NCBI GenBank assembly: GCA_033961575.1
Contig: CM066737.1
Span: forward strand, 102,266,709 to 102,330,708
Origin: Aselliscus stoliczkanus
Taxonomy: Eukaryota > Chordata > Mammalia > Chiroptera > Hipposideridae
Direction of reading: 5' to 3'
DNA length: 64,000 bases
The notes under the pieces are model-generated. The model did no database searches. It was not told the DNA's origin and saw nothing but the letters and a program-made list of their open reading frames with translations. Positions 34,280 to 46,684 of the stretch are shown in pieces. The number at the start of each line of letters is the position of its first letter. The first letter of the stretch is position 1. A program made the position numbers and the translations under genes.

Positions 34280-34960
34280 AATGCCTAAACCTATAGAAAG
34301 TTTTTATAAACATTTATTTTAGCCAAATTTGTTAGAATGTGCCTGGAAGCAAGATCTCAATGGATTGAGAAAATGCTCCAGAGAATGGCAGTTTTTCAGC
34401 TCATTATGTACATTTAGAATCAAAGGAGAAAATGTAAGGAAGGTTACATGAAATCCACTGTTCATAGATCAAGGAGGTGGGAGGAAGCAAAGTGGGGAAA
34501 TCGCTAAGATTGGATAAGAAGCAAAATGGAGAAACACACACCCCTTTTACATTGGTGGGTACAGGGTAGTTAACATTTAACATTTACAGTAAATAGAGAT
34601 GGTATGTGAGCAACAAGACAACAATGAGGGGTCCTGTGGTCTCATGCTCTGGTGCCTGCGCTTGTGCTTTGAGAGTCTGGAAAAGAAAATTACTCTGACA
34701 TGTCAAAGGTATGTTATCCTAGGTGCATAAGAACAATGGATAGGGCTCATGGAAGGTAAGATTGACCTTTGCTAAGGCAGCTGTGGGCCTGGGATGTGGC
34801 TACCTGCTTTGACCTCCCCAATTAGGAATTTATGATCGTTTTGGTCACTGAGCTTGTCAGGCCTGCCATGTGGCCTCCTGAGCTTGTCTGGTCTACTATG
34901 TAGCTCCTTTTTTGTTCATGCATGAGAAATAGTTGCAAAACTGGTCATTATCCGTAAGCA
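34280..34960. mobile_element. Possible LTR-type repeat
   Basis: The opening ('tttttataaacatttatttt', then 'agccaaatttgttagaatgt') has the look of an old LTR read in reverse. There is no second copy here to compare. Confidence 0.3.
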
Positions 34961-34974
34961 ATAGTCCATTTCAT

Positions 34975-35130
34975 TCCACAGACACAATTGGTTTGCATTT
35001 CAATGGATGCAAATCATTGACATCATTATCATTTTTGTACAATTTACAGAGTTGTAAAATAGCTCAAAGGCACAAGCCCCTGTAGAATCAGATAACCTGG
35101 AAGCATGCACAAGAGAGGACACCTAGAACT
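34975..35130. repeat. Unnamed dispersed repeat, copy 1
   Basis: It shares three blocks with 51735-51900: TTTGCATTTCAATGGAT, ATTTACAGAGTTGTAAAATA and CCCCTGTAGAAT-AGATAA, in the same order and orientation. Confidence 0.75.
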
Positions 35131-35679
35131 TAACATTTGGGGATTCCATTTCAAAATCATTCACAAGTTTTTCTGATGGAAGTGAAGAAATATTCTGAGT
35201 CTATTAGGAAGCAGAATGTAGATTGCAGCCTGGTCAAGTTTTTTGAACCAAAGGAAAAATGGTTTCTTGTGGCAACACAGCTCGCTGCCTAGGAGATAAG
35301 TGAAGAATCATTTGGGATTGCATCTTTTAAGTACAAAAATACTGATCTTTATTGGGGTAAAAAAGAATCAAAGGGAAATTTGATGAAATTTGCCCTTGGA
35401 AGAGGAATAGGATCAATTTAACAGTCACTTCAGGTACAAAATGTTTGGCTAGAGATCAAAACTATTGAGGGAATTTCATAAGACTCCCTAATTCGGATTT
35501 CATAATGAATTTTGACATGAGTTGGAATGAAAATTACTTTTATTTTTTATTTTTAACAACTGTTTTGAGATATAGTTTGCATACCACGCAATTCACCTAT
35601 TTAAAGTGTGTAATTAATTTTTTTTTGGTTACATCCATGGGATGGGCAGCCATAATCACAATCTAACATTCATTTACCC

Positions 35680-36250
35680 TGTTAAAAAACAAAATTCAAC
35701 TGAGTAAATTTGAAGATCTAATTGACTTTATTAAGCAATTCATGAATGTGGAAGCATCCCATCTAGTAATAGAAGGGCATTTTCAGGGGTTGTAAAAAAT
35801 GGAAGGTTTTATAGGAAGAAGGGTGGGGCATGGGGGCAATTAGCAAAGGGAAAGGGAGGATTATTTTTAGGCCAGGATATCTTTTTTGGGTGTGTGTGTG
35901 GTGGGAGGTGGGGAAAGAAACTGCAAGTGTTTTAACATGGAGATTGCCTCTTCCTTTGGGGGATGGAGAGGTCTTACATGACAGATTACCTTACTGGTGC
36001 TCAACCAGAAAATTCCAGCATAGTTGATTAAGATTACATTTCTGGTGAAGGTCAAAACTGCAGTTAAGGGGCCGGCCGAGTGGCGCGGTGGTTAAGCGCT
36101 GGCTTGGGACGCCAGCGGCCCCGGTTCGGTCCCACATATGAGGGCCAGTGACACTGCCCTCAAAAAAAAACAAAACAAAAAACTGCAGTTAGGTAGAGTA
36201 TTAAGTCTAGGTATCATAGACTATAGCACAAGTAACACCATTTTAGGACA
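35680..36250 (-). mobile_element. LTR family X, copy 2, inserted in L1 and carrying a SINE
   Basis: It begins TGTTAAAAAACAAAATTCAA on + and ends near 'ccattttaggaca'. On the minus strand, AATAAAG lies close to the U5-like end. L1 text continues on either side. SINE A at 36067-36178 sits inside. Confidence 0.75.
36067..36178 (+). mobile_element. SINE type A
   Basis: TSD AAAACTGCAGTTA occurs at 36054-36066 and 36179-36191, within LTR X copy 2. Confidence 0.97.
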
Positions 36251-36534
36251 TGTGTTTTTCTCTTTAACTCCGCTAAAAGAAACCTGGGACCTATTAATAT
36301 TTCCTTCCCATTCCCCACTCCACTCCATCTTGCTCAGCCCTGAGAAATCACCAATCTACTTCCTGTTTCTATAGATTTGCCTGTTCTGGGCATTCGGTAT
36401 AAATGGAACTACATGGTATGTGGTATTTTATGACTGGATTCTTTCACTTAGCACTTGGCATAATGTTTTCAAGGTTTACCCATCAGTATTACATTTTTTT
36501 AATTGCTGAATAATATTCCATTGTACTGACATGA

Positions 36535-37325
36535 TATTGTGATTTATAATGAATATGTACTTAGTCATCATCCTGTTTGTGGCACAGAGCTCCTAAAACC
36601 CTTAGAATTTCCTAAGTGGTGAGAGAGATAAGGTATCTTTTGTTATGCTAATGAGGTGAATTTGGAAAGCACCTAAGGTTGAGGGCTGGTTGCCAGCAGA
36701 GCTATCCATGTGATTCCAGGGTTGGAACTTTCTCACTGACTTCAGGGGATTGAAGAGAGGCTGGAGGTTGAATCAGTTGCCAATGGTCAATGATATAATC
36801 AATCATACCTGTGTAATGAAGCCTTCAAAAAATCCCAAAAGGATGGGGTTCGCAGAGTTTCTGGGTTGGTCAACAGTGAGTGGAGGTGCAGGGGGAGTGG
36901 GCAGGGGCAGAAGCTCCTCACCCTTTCCCCAGGCCCCGCCCTGTATCTCCTCCATTTGGGTGGATGTTCCTCCGTTATATCCTTTTATGATAACCCACTA
37001 ATCTAGTAAGTAAAATCTTTCTTTGAGTTCTTCCGTGAGCCGCTCTAGCAAATTCATTGAACCTGAGAAGGAGGTCATGAGAACCTCTGATTTATAGCCA
37101 GTTGGTCAGAAGCACAGCTAAGCACCTGAACGTGCAAATGTGTGAAGTTGGAGGGGGGCAGTCTTGTTAGGACTGTGTCCTCAATCTTTGGAATCTGATG
37201 CTAGTAGATAGTGTCAGATTGCGCTATGCTCTCAAACATCCTGCTGGTGTCCAAGAATTGTTTGGTGCTGTATGGGAAGTCCCGCACAAGAAACACATTG
37301 GAATGGGTCCAAGAACACTAAAAGA
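36535..37325 (+). mobile_element. LTR (family Q) inserted in the same L1
   Basis: L1 breaks after 'aatattccattgtactga' and resumes at 'caaatttttaatcattcatc'. The insert has LTR-type text ('aacctctgatttatagcca', 'gtgtcctcaatctttggaat', 'gtagatagtgtcagatt'). Exact ends and TSD are not resolved. Confidence 0.6.
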
Positions 37326-38488
37326 GTGGATGTACCAAATTTTTAATCATTCATCAGTTGATAGGCATTTAGGTTTTTTCCACTTTTTGTTTATTTTGGT
37401 ATAGTGCTGCTATGAACATTTGTGTACAAGGTGGACGTCTGTTTTCACTTCTCTTGGGTATATATACCTAGGAGTGGAGTTGCTGGGTCATATGGTAACA
37501 CAATGTTTAACTTTTTGAAGAATTGCCAAACTGTTTTCTAAAGCAGTTGTACTATTTTATATTCCCATCACCAGTGTATGAAGGTCCCAATTTTTCCACA
37601 TCCTCAACAATACTTGTTATTGTCTATCTTTGATTATAGCCATCCTAGTGGATAAGAATTGATATCTCAATGTGGTTTTGATTGACTTGTATATTTCCCT
37701 GATGACTTATTGGTCATTTGTAGGTCTTTGGAGAAATGTTTATTCAGATCCTTTGCCCATTTTTCAGTTGAGTTATTAGTCTTTTTATTATTGAGTAGTA
37801 AATGTTCTTTACATATTCTGGATACTAGTCAGATATGATTTGCAAATGCTTTCTCCTATTTTGTGGGTTGTCTTTTCACTTTCTTGATGGTGTCTTTTGA
37901 AGCACGAAAGTTTTAATCTTCAAGATGTCCAATTTATTTATGTTTTCTTTTGTCACTTGTGTTTTTGGTGTCATATCTAAGAAATCTTTCCTAACCCAAG
38001 GTCATGAAGTTGTACTTCTATGATTTCTTCTAGGTGTTTTATAGTTTCAGCTTTTACATTTGGGTCTAAGATCCATTTTGAGGTAATTTTTCCATATAGT
38101 GTAAGATAGGATTCCAGCTTCATTCTTTTGCATGTTGTCCCAGCACCATTTGTTGAAAAGACTATCTTTTCTCCATTGAATTGTCTTGGCACCCTTGTCA
38201 AAAATCAATTGACCATACATGTAAAGGCTTATTTCTGGACTCTCAATTCTATTCAATTGATCCTAATGCCAGTACCACACTGTCTTGATTACTGTAACTT
38301 TGCAGTAAGTTTTGAAATCAGGAAGTGTGACTTCTCCAACTTTCTTTTCCTTTTTCCAATTGTTTTTGACTATTATGGGTCCCTTGAATTTCCATATGAA
38401 TTTTAGGATCAGTTTGTTAATTTCTGCAAAATAAAAAAAAAAGTTGCTGGGATTTTGATAGGGGTTGCATTGAATTTACAGATCTGAA

Positions 38489-39452
38489 GATTACTTTTAG
38501 ACTTTAATGAAAAGATTTGCTAAACTGAATTATTATTTTCCAATACTTGAGCTTTATTCATCTCAAGTAAACTGTTAGTATGTTTACTTTATTAAGTAAA
38601 GTAGATCTGTTAAGGCCTTTGCTGATAGCACATTGGCATTGATTTATTTATAATCCATGTTTCACAAAAATGTTAAATTTCTCCTTCCTAGTTAGTTCAA
38701 TTTATAATAGTATAGTTTTATAGACGACACATATGTACAAAAGAGGATGGGGAGACAGTGATAAGGTTTGTTACAGAAATAGTATAACACAGTCTGGTAA
38801 TGAAAGAACCTGTCCTTTGACTGTATATTCATGTTCTAATGTTCTTCATCGAGCTCAAGAGGTTAAACAGATTGGTAGTTTTTGTTGAGCTTTCCCCATA
38901 ATTATGTAAATGGATAGAAATGAATTTTAATGCCAAAAATTGTTTTCAGGGGGATTAAATTGCTTTTTTTATTCAGATATTATAAAAATGCAAGGTGCTG
39001 TTTTCATAAAGAGTATTTTGAATTAAACCATTATAGTCACCCCAAATTCCACAAAAGGAAATGTATTTGAATGAAAAAAGGTGGGGTTACTTTTGAGAGT
39101 CTAGAATTATAAACCCAGAGGATATCTCATGTATATCTGAGATTGTGTTTGATTCATAAAGAAAGTGTCAGATCAAATAATTTATTAAGATGCTATAAAT
39201 TAATCTGGAATATAAAACCAGTTATTGCAGACATAAATCTTAAAAATATTGTTCCCAAAGCTGTCAGTCATGATCCTGCCAAGAGAATGAAAGACATTTA
39301 GGCCACAAAGATAAACTCAAAATGCCTATGACTCAGACTGGTTGGACCTCCAGGGTTACAAAGAGAGGAAGTGACTATGAACCAAGCCAGATTTGGGTTT
39401 GTATACAAGACCCAACAATTAAGAGGGATTAATATCTGCAACACAGTGTTTT
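38489..39452. other. AT-rich low-repeat sequence
   Basis: No repeat or gene was recognised. Confidence 0.35.
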
Positions 39453-39464
39453 AAAGAAACCATA

Positions 39465-39712
39465 GGGGAGGCCAGGTGGCTCAGTTAGTTGGTCAGACCA
39501 TGTGCTCTGAACAACAAGGTTGCTGGTTCAATTCCTGCATGGGATGGTGGGCTGTGCCCCCTGCAACTAGATTGAAAACGATGACTGGACTTGCAGCTGA
39601 GCTGCGCCCTCCACAACTAGACTGAAGGACAATGACTTGACTTGGAGTTGATGGGTCCTGGAAAAAACACAGTTGCCCAATAAAAATTAAAAAAAAAAAA
39701 AAAAAAAGAAAG
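39465..39712 (+). mobile_element. SINE type D, VES-like, with duplicated middle
   Basis: Head 'aggccaggtggctcagttag', then the 'caactagattgaaa..acgatgact..acttg' segment, which is repeated once ('acaactagactgaaggacaa'), and CCCAATAAAAATTAA-A(n). TSD AAAGAAACCATA occurs at 39453-39464 and 39713-39724. Confidence 0.93.
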
Positions 39713-39724
39713 AAAGAAACCATA

Positions 39725-41140
39725 GATTTGAACTGAGCTAACATTGAACTACTTGGAACTGGCTGGAATTTTTTAACTAGGAAAAATATATATTAAAAGC
39801 TTGTTTTCCAAAAGGTAGGGCCATTTGATATTATGCAGCTGTGAAGTACAAGAATACTTTGGGGGGCGGGGCAGCATGAATGACTAGGAAGGTGTCTCAT
39901 TCCTGACATCAGGAATGTGCTTTGCTCAGAACAGAGCCCAGTACCAGCAGGGGCTCAGGAACTGAGGCAATGGGTCCAGCATACAACCTGTTCAAATGAA
40001 CTCTGTCAGTCCTGGTATGAAAGGCTGTATATCATGGGCATATCAAGGATATGATTTCCCCAAATCTATGTAGACTGTGGTTGCTCATTTTGTTCCTAGT
40101 CCTGCTGGTGGTGACAAGGTTGGTCCCAAAGCTTTGCCTTGGACATGACTAGATGGTGCGGAAAGTATTGGTATATTTAGCTGGGTTCCACGGGCTGATA
40201 TTTCTGTCTGGGTTAACCAGAACCAGAATAAACATTTTCATTCAATTATTAATTAAATAAACACTACAAGACATTAGGTCCTATGCTAGGATTTGAAGAT
40301 TTGGAGATGAATGGGACCTAAGGCTCCTGGTCTGGTGGGGAGGCCCACATGTGAGATTTTTGGAAGAATGTTGCTATAATTCATTGAGTGAAGGATTAAG
40401 GGAAGAAGAATAAGTTTTGGGGGACAATGAACTCCATTTTGGAGATGTTGGGCTTGTGAAGTTTGTAGAGAATCCAAGCAGAGACACCTGGTAGACAGTA
40501 GCATCTATATCTGAATCTTAGGAGAGAAGTCCAAATGGGAAGTGTAGATTTGTCAGCCATCATTCTGCAGATGCTAACGGAAGTCACTGACATTGACAAA
40601 GTCACACAGAGATTCTACAGAGTAAGGAAGAGACAAGGATTAGAGCTGAATCCCTGGAGAATCCTTCCATTTCAGCAGTGACATCTGATGAACGCTATTG
40701 TCTGAATAAGCATTGCTCTCATCATTTAATTTACATTTGAAAAGCACAAATAAACATGCAAAACACATTCAAAGGAAATTATCACAGCAAATACAGACAC
40801 AGGACATTCTGAAAGTAAAATTTAAAATTCAGGCCAATAATAAAATCCAAAGTATCTTCAGAATCAAAGAGGAAGTTGAAGCATTAACTATATTAAGGGA
40901 GTAATATGGATAAGGTGGTGTTTCTGAACTCAAAGTAAGCTCTAATAACTTGCACTATTCTTTTGGGAATGATGGGTATAATATTTGATATCAGAACTCT
41001 CTGGGATGCATGGTTGAGATCAATATAGAGCACTCAAATAACAAAAGGACAGTTCAAACAGAAAAACTAGGAAAATGAAAAACAAATTTGAGACCCAGAT
41101 TTGTTAATATCCTTGACTGAGATGGCTTGAATTGATAAAC
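39725..41140. other. Mostly unassigned; L2-like scrap at 40235-40340
   Basis: 40235-40340 resembles the antisense L2 3' end ('ttcaattattaattaaataa', 'gtcctatgctaggatttg'). 40701-40905 is A-rich. No gene is seen. Confidence 0.4.
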
Positions 41141-41144
41141 AGTG

Positions 41145-42110
41145 TATTAATTATCTATTTCAGTATAACAAACTCCCTCAAAACTTAGTGGCTTAAAACA
41201 GTAACAACTTATTATTTCTCATGGATTCTGTGAGTTGGCTGGGCTCCACTGGGTAGTTCTGCTAGATGTGCTGTTGACTGTATTCAGCAGGGAGTTCCAC
41301 TGGGGTTGGAATGTCCAAGATAGTATCACATACATATCTGGCCTCAGCTGCAATGACTGGGGAATGGCTGGGCCTCTCCCTTCTCATTTAGTGGCCTGGG
41401 TTTTTAACCTGTCAGCTGATTTTCAAAAATACAAAGGCAGAAATGGTAGGTTTTGTTTTTTTTTGGTTTGTTTGTTTTAAGATTTTATTGGGGAATTGGG
41501 GGAGGGAAACAGCGTTGAGGAATCTGGGAAGCAGAACAGACAAATTGCTGCCCTTTTATTCTTCAGTCTAGTTGGGGAGGACATTGCTTCACTGGCCCAT
41601 GTTGGTATTATTATTGTGCTCTTCCCGGGTGAGGCAGTCGCTCGCTGGCCATTGGACGGCCAGCCACTCATGGCAACTCACACTAGCTGCCAGCCAGCCC
41701 CACTGCAGCCTACGCTGTCTCCAGTGACTCACGGCAGCCCAGCTCCAGGTCGAGCTGTTGTTCACCATCTTAGCTGTAGAGGGCGCAGCATCACTGGCCC
41801 TCATGTGGGATCCGAACCGGGGTCCTGCTGCTCAGAGCTGGCGTCCCAAGCCAACTCTTAACTAACGCGCCACTCGGCCGGCCCCAGAAACGGTAGTTCT
41901 TAAGTGCTAGAATGTCAGTTCTGTCTCAGTCTATTGGCCAAAGCAAGTGACAAGACCAGTCTAGGGGAAAATGAGTTCCACTTCTTGATGGGAGGAGTGG
42001 CATGTGAGTACAGGGATGGAAGGAATTGTTGGTGGCCTCACCTTTGGAAATGATCTACCACAAGACTTGATTTCCCTTTTCAACTTGGCTACAAGTACTA
42101 CAAACAGTCT
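41145..42110 (+). repeat. Ancient interspersed repeat, copy 2, split by SINE B
   Basis: 'attatctatttcagtataac', 'ctcaaaacttagtggcttaa' and, after the SINE, 'ttgatgggaggagtggcatg' match copy 1 at 9175-9690 and the opening of copy 3 at 58008. SINE B lies at 41450-41884. Confidence 0.7.
41450..41884 (-). mobile_element. SINE type B, full length
   Basis: TSD CAGAAATGGTAG / CAGAAACGGTAG occurs at 41438-41449 and 41885-41896. Confidence 0.96.
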
Positions 42111-42113
42111 TCT

Positions 42114-42229
42114 TCTTCTTTTTTTTTTTTTTTTGAGGGCAATGTCACTGGCTCTCACATGTGGGACCCGAACTGGGGCCGCTGGCGTCCCAAGCCAGCG
42201 CTTAACCACCGCGCCACTCAGCCGGCCCC
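42114..42229 (-). mobile_element. SINE type A
   Basis: TSD ACAAACAGTCTTCT / ACATACAGTCTTCT occurs at 42100-42113 and 42230-42243. Confidence 0.95.
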
Positions 42230-42243
42230 ACATACAGTCTTCT

Positions 42244-42961
42244 ACAGGACAATGAGTAGGGTACCATGCTTGGTCCTCACTTCCAGGTGAATACTAAGAA
42301 TCCCTGATGGCATTGTAGATCCTATAACTTTCTGAGATATTTTGCTGAAAAAGTCTACTGAATGGGAAGTTCAAAAACACTTTTTGGTCCTTTGTCACTA
42401 GTTGTTACCTCAGTTTCTGTCTCCTTTTCCTTCCTCTTAATGTCTGCCAGCTCTCTCTCAGAATTAGTCTTCTAATACAGTTTAGAAATTATTATATTGT
42501 GAAATTTATAAGGATATCTTTGGCAGTTACACTTATAGGAGTGTTTGGGGGGCTGGGAGTAGAGGAGAAGAAGCCTGTTGGGAGAGTTATTTCAAGGGAA
42601 GCAGAGGTGATTTGGGGGATGTGATCTATATCATTTACTGAGTGTTTCAGGGTGCTGGTCACCACTGTGCTTCTTTGGATGTGATGTGGGTGTGTACCTC
42701 CACCAGGAAGCCTGAGGCTTAGCAACAAGCCTCAAGAAGATAAGGGAGGTTTAGAAAAGAGTAAGGTTGGATTTGTGAACGTTGGCACTCTTCCTGGGTG
42801 CTAAAGAACAGGTGGAGCTTGGTGGTCAAATAGCCTAGGGTCAGATGAGCTGGGAAGAATGGCTCCCAGGTAAAAGAATGACATTAGGCATTCATAGAGA
42901 TTTTGGTATGCTCCTGCCTATAACAGAATTTTCAGAAAAGGCCCAGGTTGTGGGGAGAGGG

Positions 42962-43020
<59 letters not shown>

Positions 43021-43855
43021 AACACAGACTTTGTGCTATTTGGGAAGGTAACATATGGGATGATTGTAGAAAACAGAATAGTAAAGGGAGCAAGATGGTG
43101 GGATAAATGGCATGGATGAGAGGGTAACTTCTCAGGAGGATACGGAAAAGCTCCTGGGAATTTGGGAGCTTGGAAATTGGAGAGGAAACAGGGCTTTGGT
43201 AAGAGGTGTGTGCTCTATGTAGTCATAACCCCTCATGCAGGGACTGGAGTTCCTGTTTGGGACTCACTTCTTTAGCAGTAGCACCACCCAGGTGCTCTGT
43301 CTTAGGGAATATGGGCCTCGGATCTTTACTTGGGAAAATTCACTCTTTTGTGCTATTCTAACAATCTTGTTTTATATCTCTTAATGGTTTGTAATGTAAC
43401 TTTGGAAAATGTTAGTCTGTCTTCACTCTGCCATGGAAACACAAAGAAAAAGATTTTCTCTGAGTTGTTGTTCAGCGAGAGTCTGAGGAAGAAGGATTCC
43501 CTGGGGGAAAGTACAGGGACCATCAAAGTGAGAGAACAGAGAGGTGAATACAAAGCTCAGGGGTGAGAGGGTTGGTTTCTTATCGCAGTCATCACTTTCC
43601 TGCTGTTAAATACCAGTCAAGAGCCTTTTTCTGCCTTTGAGGGTTTTGTCTGAGTTCTGTTTCCCTTTAGCAATGGTTCTCAGCTGCAGCTGGGGAGAGA
43701 TGGATGTAGTTTAGAAGAGTTTCCTGTGTGATGCTGATATTTTGCTCTCCTGCCTGAGCTTCACACCCAAGTAAGGAGGATGGCACCACGAATTCTCTAC
43801 CGACTACAGGATTACATTGCAACTCCTGCAGCCAACATTCAAGGACCTTTCTTAA
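42244..43855. other. Low-repeat sequence with a (GA)n tract
   Basis: No gene or named repeat beyond the microsatellite at 42964-43015. Confidence 0.35.
42964..43015. repeat. (GA)n microsatellite
   Basis: About 26 GA units. Confidence 0.98.
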
Positions 43856-43904
43856 AAAATTCTTTTATTGTGAAATAAACATTTTAAAAAAATTAGTTTC
43901 AAAC

Positions 43905-44222
43905 TCAACCTGGAGCTGGGCTGCTGTGTGTGAGTTGCCCGTGATGGCGTGAGCTGCAGTGGGCTGCCATGAGCCGCCAGCAGCCAGCTTGAGCTGCCAA
44001 GAGCCATCATGTGTGGCCGTCCAATGGCTGGCAACAGACTGCCTCACCCAGGAAGAGTGCAATGATCACAATACCAACATGGGCCAGTGAAGCGACATCC
44101 TCCACAACTCGACTGAAGAACAAAAGGACAGCAACGTGTCTGTTCCCCTTCCCTGATTCCCCAATGCTGTTCCCCTCTCCCAATTCCCCAATAAAATCTT
44201 TAAAAAAATAATAAAAAAAAAG
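43905..44222 (+). mobile_element. SINE type B, 5'-truncated
   Basis: It lacks the tRNA-like head and starts in the body at 'caacctggagctgggctg'. It ends CCAATAAAATCTTT-A-rich. No convincing TSD was found. Confidence 0.9.
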
Positions 44223-45005
44223 AAGTACAAATTCGTTGTTACAAAGTAGTTATGGGGATGTAAGTTATAGCATAACGAAGATAGTTAATAATATTGTAAT
44301 AACTATAGTGTCATATGTGTACTAGATTTGTTGTGGTAATGAAGGGGGTTGGGTGGCAGGGTAAAAAAGGCTAAGGGAAGGGCCGGCCGAGTGGCTCAGT
44401 TGGTTAAGAGCTCACTCAAGAGGCTGAACTCTGAGCAACAGCGGTTCTATGCCAGCCCGAGCTGAGTTGCTGTTGAGCTGCCAACAGGTGGCAGGATGGC
44501 TCAGCTAAAGAAGAAAAAAAAAAAAGAAAAAAAAAGCTAAGGGATTAAGAAGTACAAATTGGTAGTTACAAAATAGTCATGAGATGTAAAGTAAAGCATA
44601 GGGAATAGAGTCAATAATATGGTAATAAGTATGAATAGTGCCAGGTGAGTAATAGAGTAGGCAGGGGATCACTTCTTAAATTATACAAATGTCTAAGCAC
44701 TATGTTGTATACCTAAAATTAATATAAAATAATATTGAATGTCAACAGCAATGAATACATTTTAAAAGGTAGGAAGCGGGGATAAGAGGTCCAAATTTCC
44801 AGGTAAAAACAAATAAGTCATGGAGATGTAATGTACAGCATGGAGAATATAGTCAATAATATTGTGATAGCATGATACCGTGTCAGATGGTTGCTGGGCT
44901 TTTGCTGATCACTTCTTTAGGTATATAAATATTGAATAACTATGGTGTATGCCTGAAACTAATATAATATTGTACGTTAGCTATATTTTTAATAAAAAAA
45001 TCTTT
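44223..45005 (+). mobile_element. L1 3' UTR with three tandem units, split by SINE C
   Basis: Three related units start near 44223, 44548 and 44790. Each has a 'gtacaaatt'-like start, 'gcat-gggaata-agtcaataa', and (second and third) 'gatcacttctt' and a 'tgtatacctaaaattaatat'-like end. These are typical laurasiatherian L1 3' UTR words. The first unit is cut short by SINE C. Confidence 0.75.
44379..44535 (+). mobile_element. SINE type C
   Basis: TSD GCTAAGGGA occurs at 44370-44378 and 44536-44544, preceded by an A run on both sides. Confidence 0.93.
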
Positions 45006-45107
45006 AAAAAATAATTTTTAACCTATTAAAATCTCCATATTTGCTTAAAAAATTAGTTTAAGGTGTACAGCACAGTGCAATAGTTATACTTTTAAAATGC
45101 TTTTTTT

Positions 45108-45290
45108 ATTTTTTTAAAATTTTATTGGGGAACAGCCATGGTCATTGGTTACACATTGCTTTCATGCTATAATGGCATAATTGACTCTCAGGGAGGGTGC
45201 AACTCACAGTGGCCCATGCGGGGATTGAACCAGCAACCTTGGTGTTATCAGCACCACGCTCTCACCAACTGGGCTAATCAGTGACCTCTT
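45108..45290 (-). mobile_element. SINE type D, VES-like
   Basis: 'ttttattggggaacagccat' on the left, with 'ggattgaaccagcaaccttg' and 'accaactgggctaatcagtg' toward the head. No clear TSD. Confidence 0.85.
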
Positions 45291-45299
45291 AATGTGGCT

Positions 45300-45545
45300 C
45301 TCCAGACCATACCTCACACCGCCTCCTAGCTGAACCCATTACTGTGACCAGATAAGTCTCCTAGCCCTCTGGGCATCTCACACTTCTTTTCAGCCCCATT
45401 GCCTAGCAGTAATGTGCTTTCTCCTCCTTTGTACTCGTATACCTGCCTACCAAAGTTTTTCCCATTCTTCAAGGCCTCACTCAGGCCCTTCTTATTTCAT
45501 GGAGCCTTCCATAAATGCTCCAGTCACACTGATTGGACCTTTTTT
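45300..45545 (+). mobile_element. L2-like fragment
   Basis: 'cttcaaggcctcactcaggc' with 'catggagccttccataaatg' is typical of the L2 3' half. Confidence 0.5.
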
Positions 45546-46033
45546 CTGAATGAAAGTTAAGTGGGGCCAGCAGTAAGAAAAGGAGGCCATGTATGCAGAG
45601 AAATAAACAGATTATGTACAACCTGCTGATAGCGTCGTTCTATAGTAGAGTTAATCTAATAACATCAATGCTTTGCACACAAATTCCCTCGCAGTGGTAT
45701 GAACAACTTCTCTCCCCAAATGGCTTCTGAAATCCCCTCTGTCTTCCTACCACAACTTTTGAAGTTCCTTAATGAAAGAAATGTGCGAATTGGCCACGTG
45801 GCTACCATAAACAACAACTGATTTATTACTGCAAACTTTAAAATGATTGTTGGTCCCAACAACCTTGGAAAAGTCCATTTCCAAAAAATGTTGTAGACTA
45901 TATCTATAGCAATTATAGTAGACTACAGACTTGGCTTTCCTTTTACTTCCAGGGCATTGATGGGTATTGTTGAAAACACTGTATGTCCTAAGGCATCTTA
46001 TCTTTGATCCCTCAATATGGTGCAAATGATACA
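45546..46033. other. Unassigned sequence, no gene seen
   Basis: It lies just before the PSME2 retropseudogene's left TSD. Confidence 0.35.
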
Positions 46034-46069
46034 TCTTCAACGCTTCCCTTCATTTTATTTTTACTTTTT

Positions 46070-46218
46070 TTTTTTTTTTCTTTTAGCTGAGCCATTCTGC
46101 CACCTGTTGGCAGCCGAGCGGCTGCTCAGCTCAGGCCAAGAATCCAACCGGCAACCTTGTTGCTCAGAGCTCGCACTCTTGAGCGAGCTCTTAACCAACT
46201 GAGCCACTTAGCTGGCCC
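46070..46218 (-). mobile_element. SINE type C in the pseudogene tail
   Basis: TSD TTATTTTTACTTTTT occurs at 46055-46069 and 46219-46233, within the A-rich tail of the PSME2 retrocopy. Confidence 0.94.
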
Positions 46219-46529
46219 TTATTTTTACTTTTTAATCCATACATAGTACAGGTAATTTATTTCTCTTCTAGCTATGGGCTCAGTACATATATGGCTTCTC
46301 TTTGCCCTTTGGGTTGACAATTTTCTCCAAGTTACTGCTGATGATATGATAAAGCTCAGCATAGAAGGCCCTCAGGTCCAACACCATGGCCGTGAGCTCC
46401 CCATGCTCTGCCTCGTCTCGCTCATGCACTCGGTAATCCATTACATGGGTCTCCGTAGAGGCCTTGGCCACAGTGTCCCCATGTTCTGAGAAGTAATTGG
46501 AAATGGCTGTCTGGGAGGCTTCTACTTTG

Positions 46530-46684
46530 CCTTTTTTTTTTTTTTTTTTTAGCTGAGCCATCCTGTCACCTGTGGGCAGCTCAACGGCAACTCAGCTCGG
46601 GCTGGCATCGAATCGCTGTTGCTCAGAGCTCAGCTCGCACTCTTGAGCGAGCGCTTAACCAACTGAGCCACTCGGCCGGCCCTC
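46530..46684 (-). mobile_element. SINE type C inside PSME2 pseudogene
   Basis: TSD GAGGCTTCTACTTTG / GAGACTTCTACTTTG occurs at 46515-46529 and 46686-46700. It disrupts the C-terminal half of the retrocopy. Confidence 0.96.

Larger units (their letters stand above)
35541..38488 (-). mobile_element. Antisense LINE-1 (3' UTR and ORF2 C-terminus), host to two LTRs
   Basis: It starts with a poly-T-like L1 3' end ('tgttttgagatatagtttgc') and continues through text such as 'gctgaataatattccattgt'. Between 37330 and 38488 the minus strand encodes decayed ORF2, including [14 protein letters not shown] and NKWCWDN. L1 ORF2 is the reverse transcriptase/endonuclease protein; only its C-terminal part is here and no frame is intact. 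LTR X copy 2 and LTR family Q sit inside. Confidence 0.88.

Noticed and set aside
37330..38488. Reverse-transcriptase-like peptides as a possible gene
   Set aside because: They are decayed L1 ORF2 on the minus strand with many stops.
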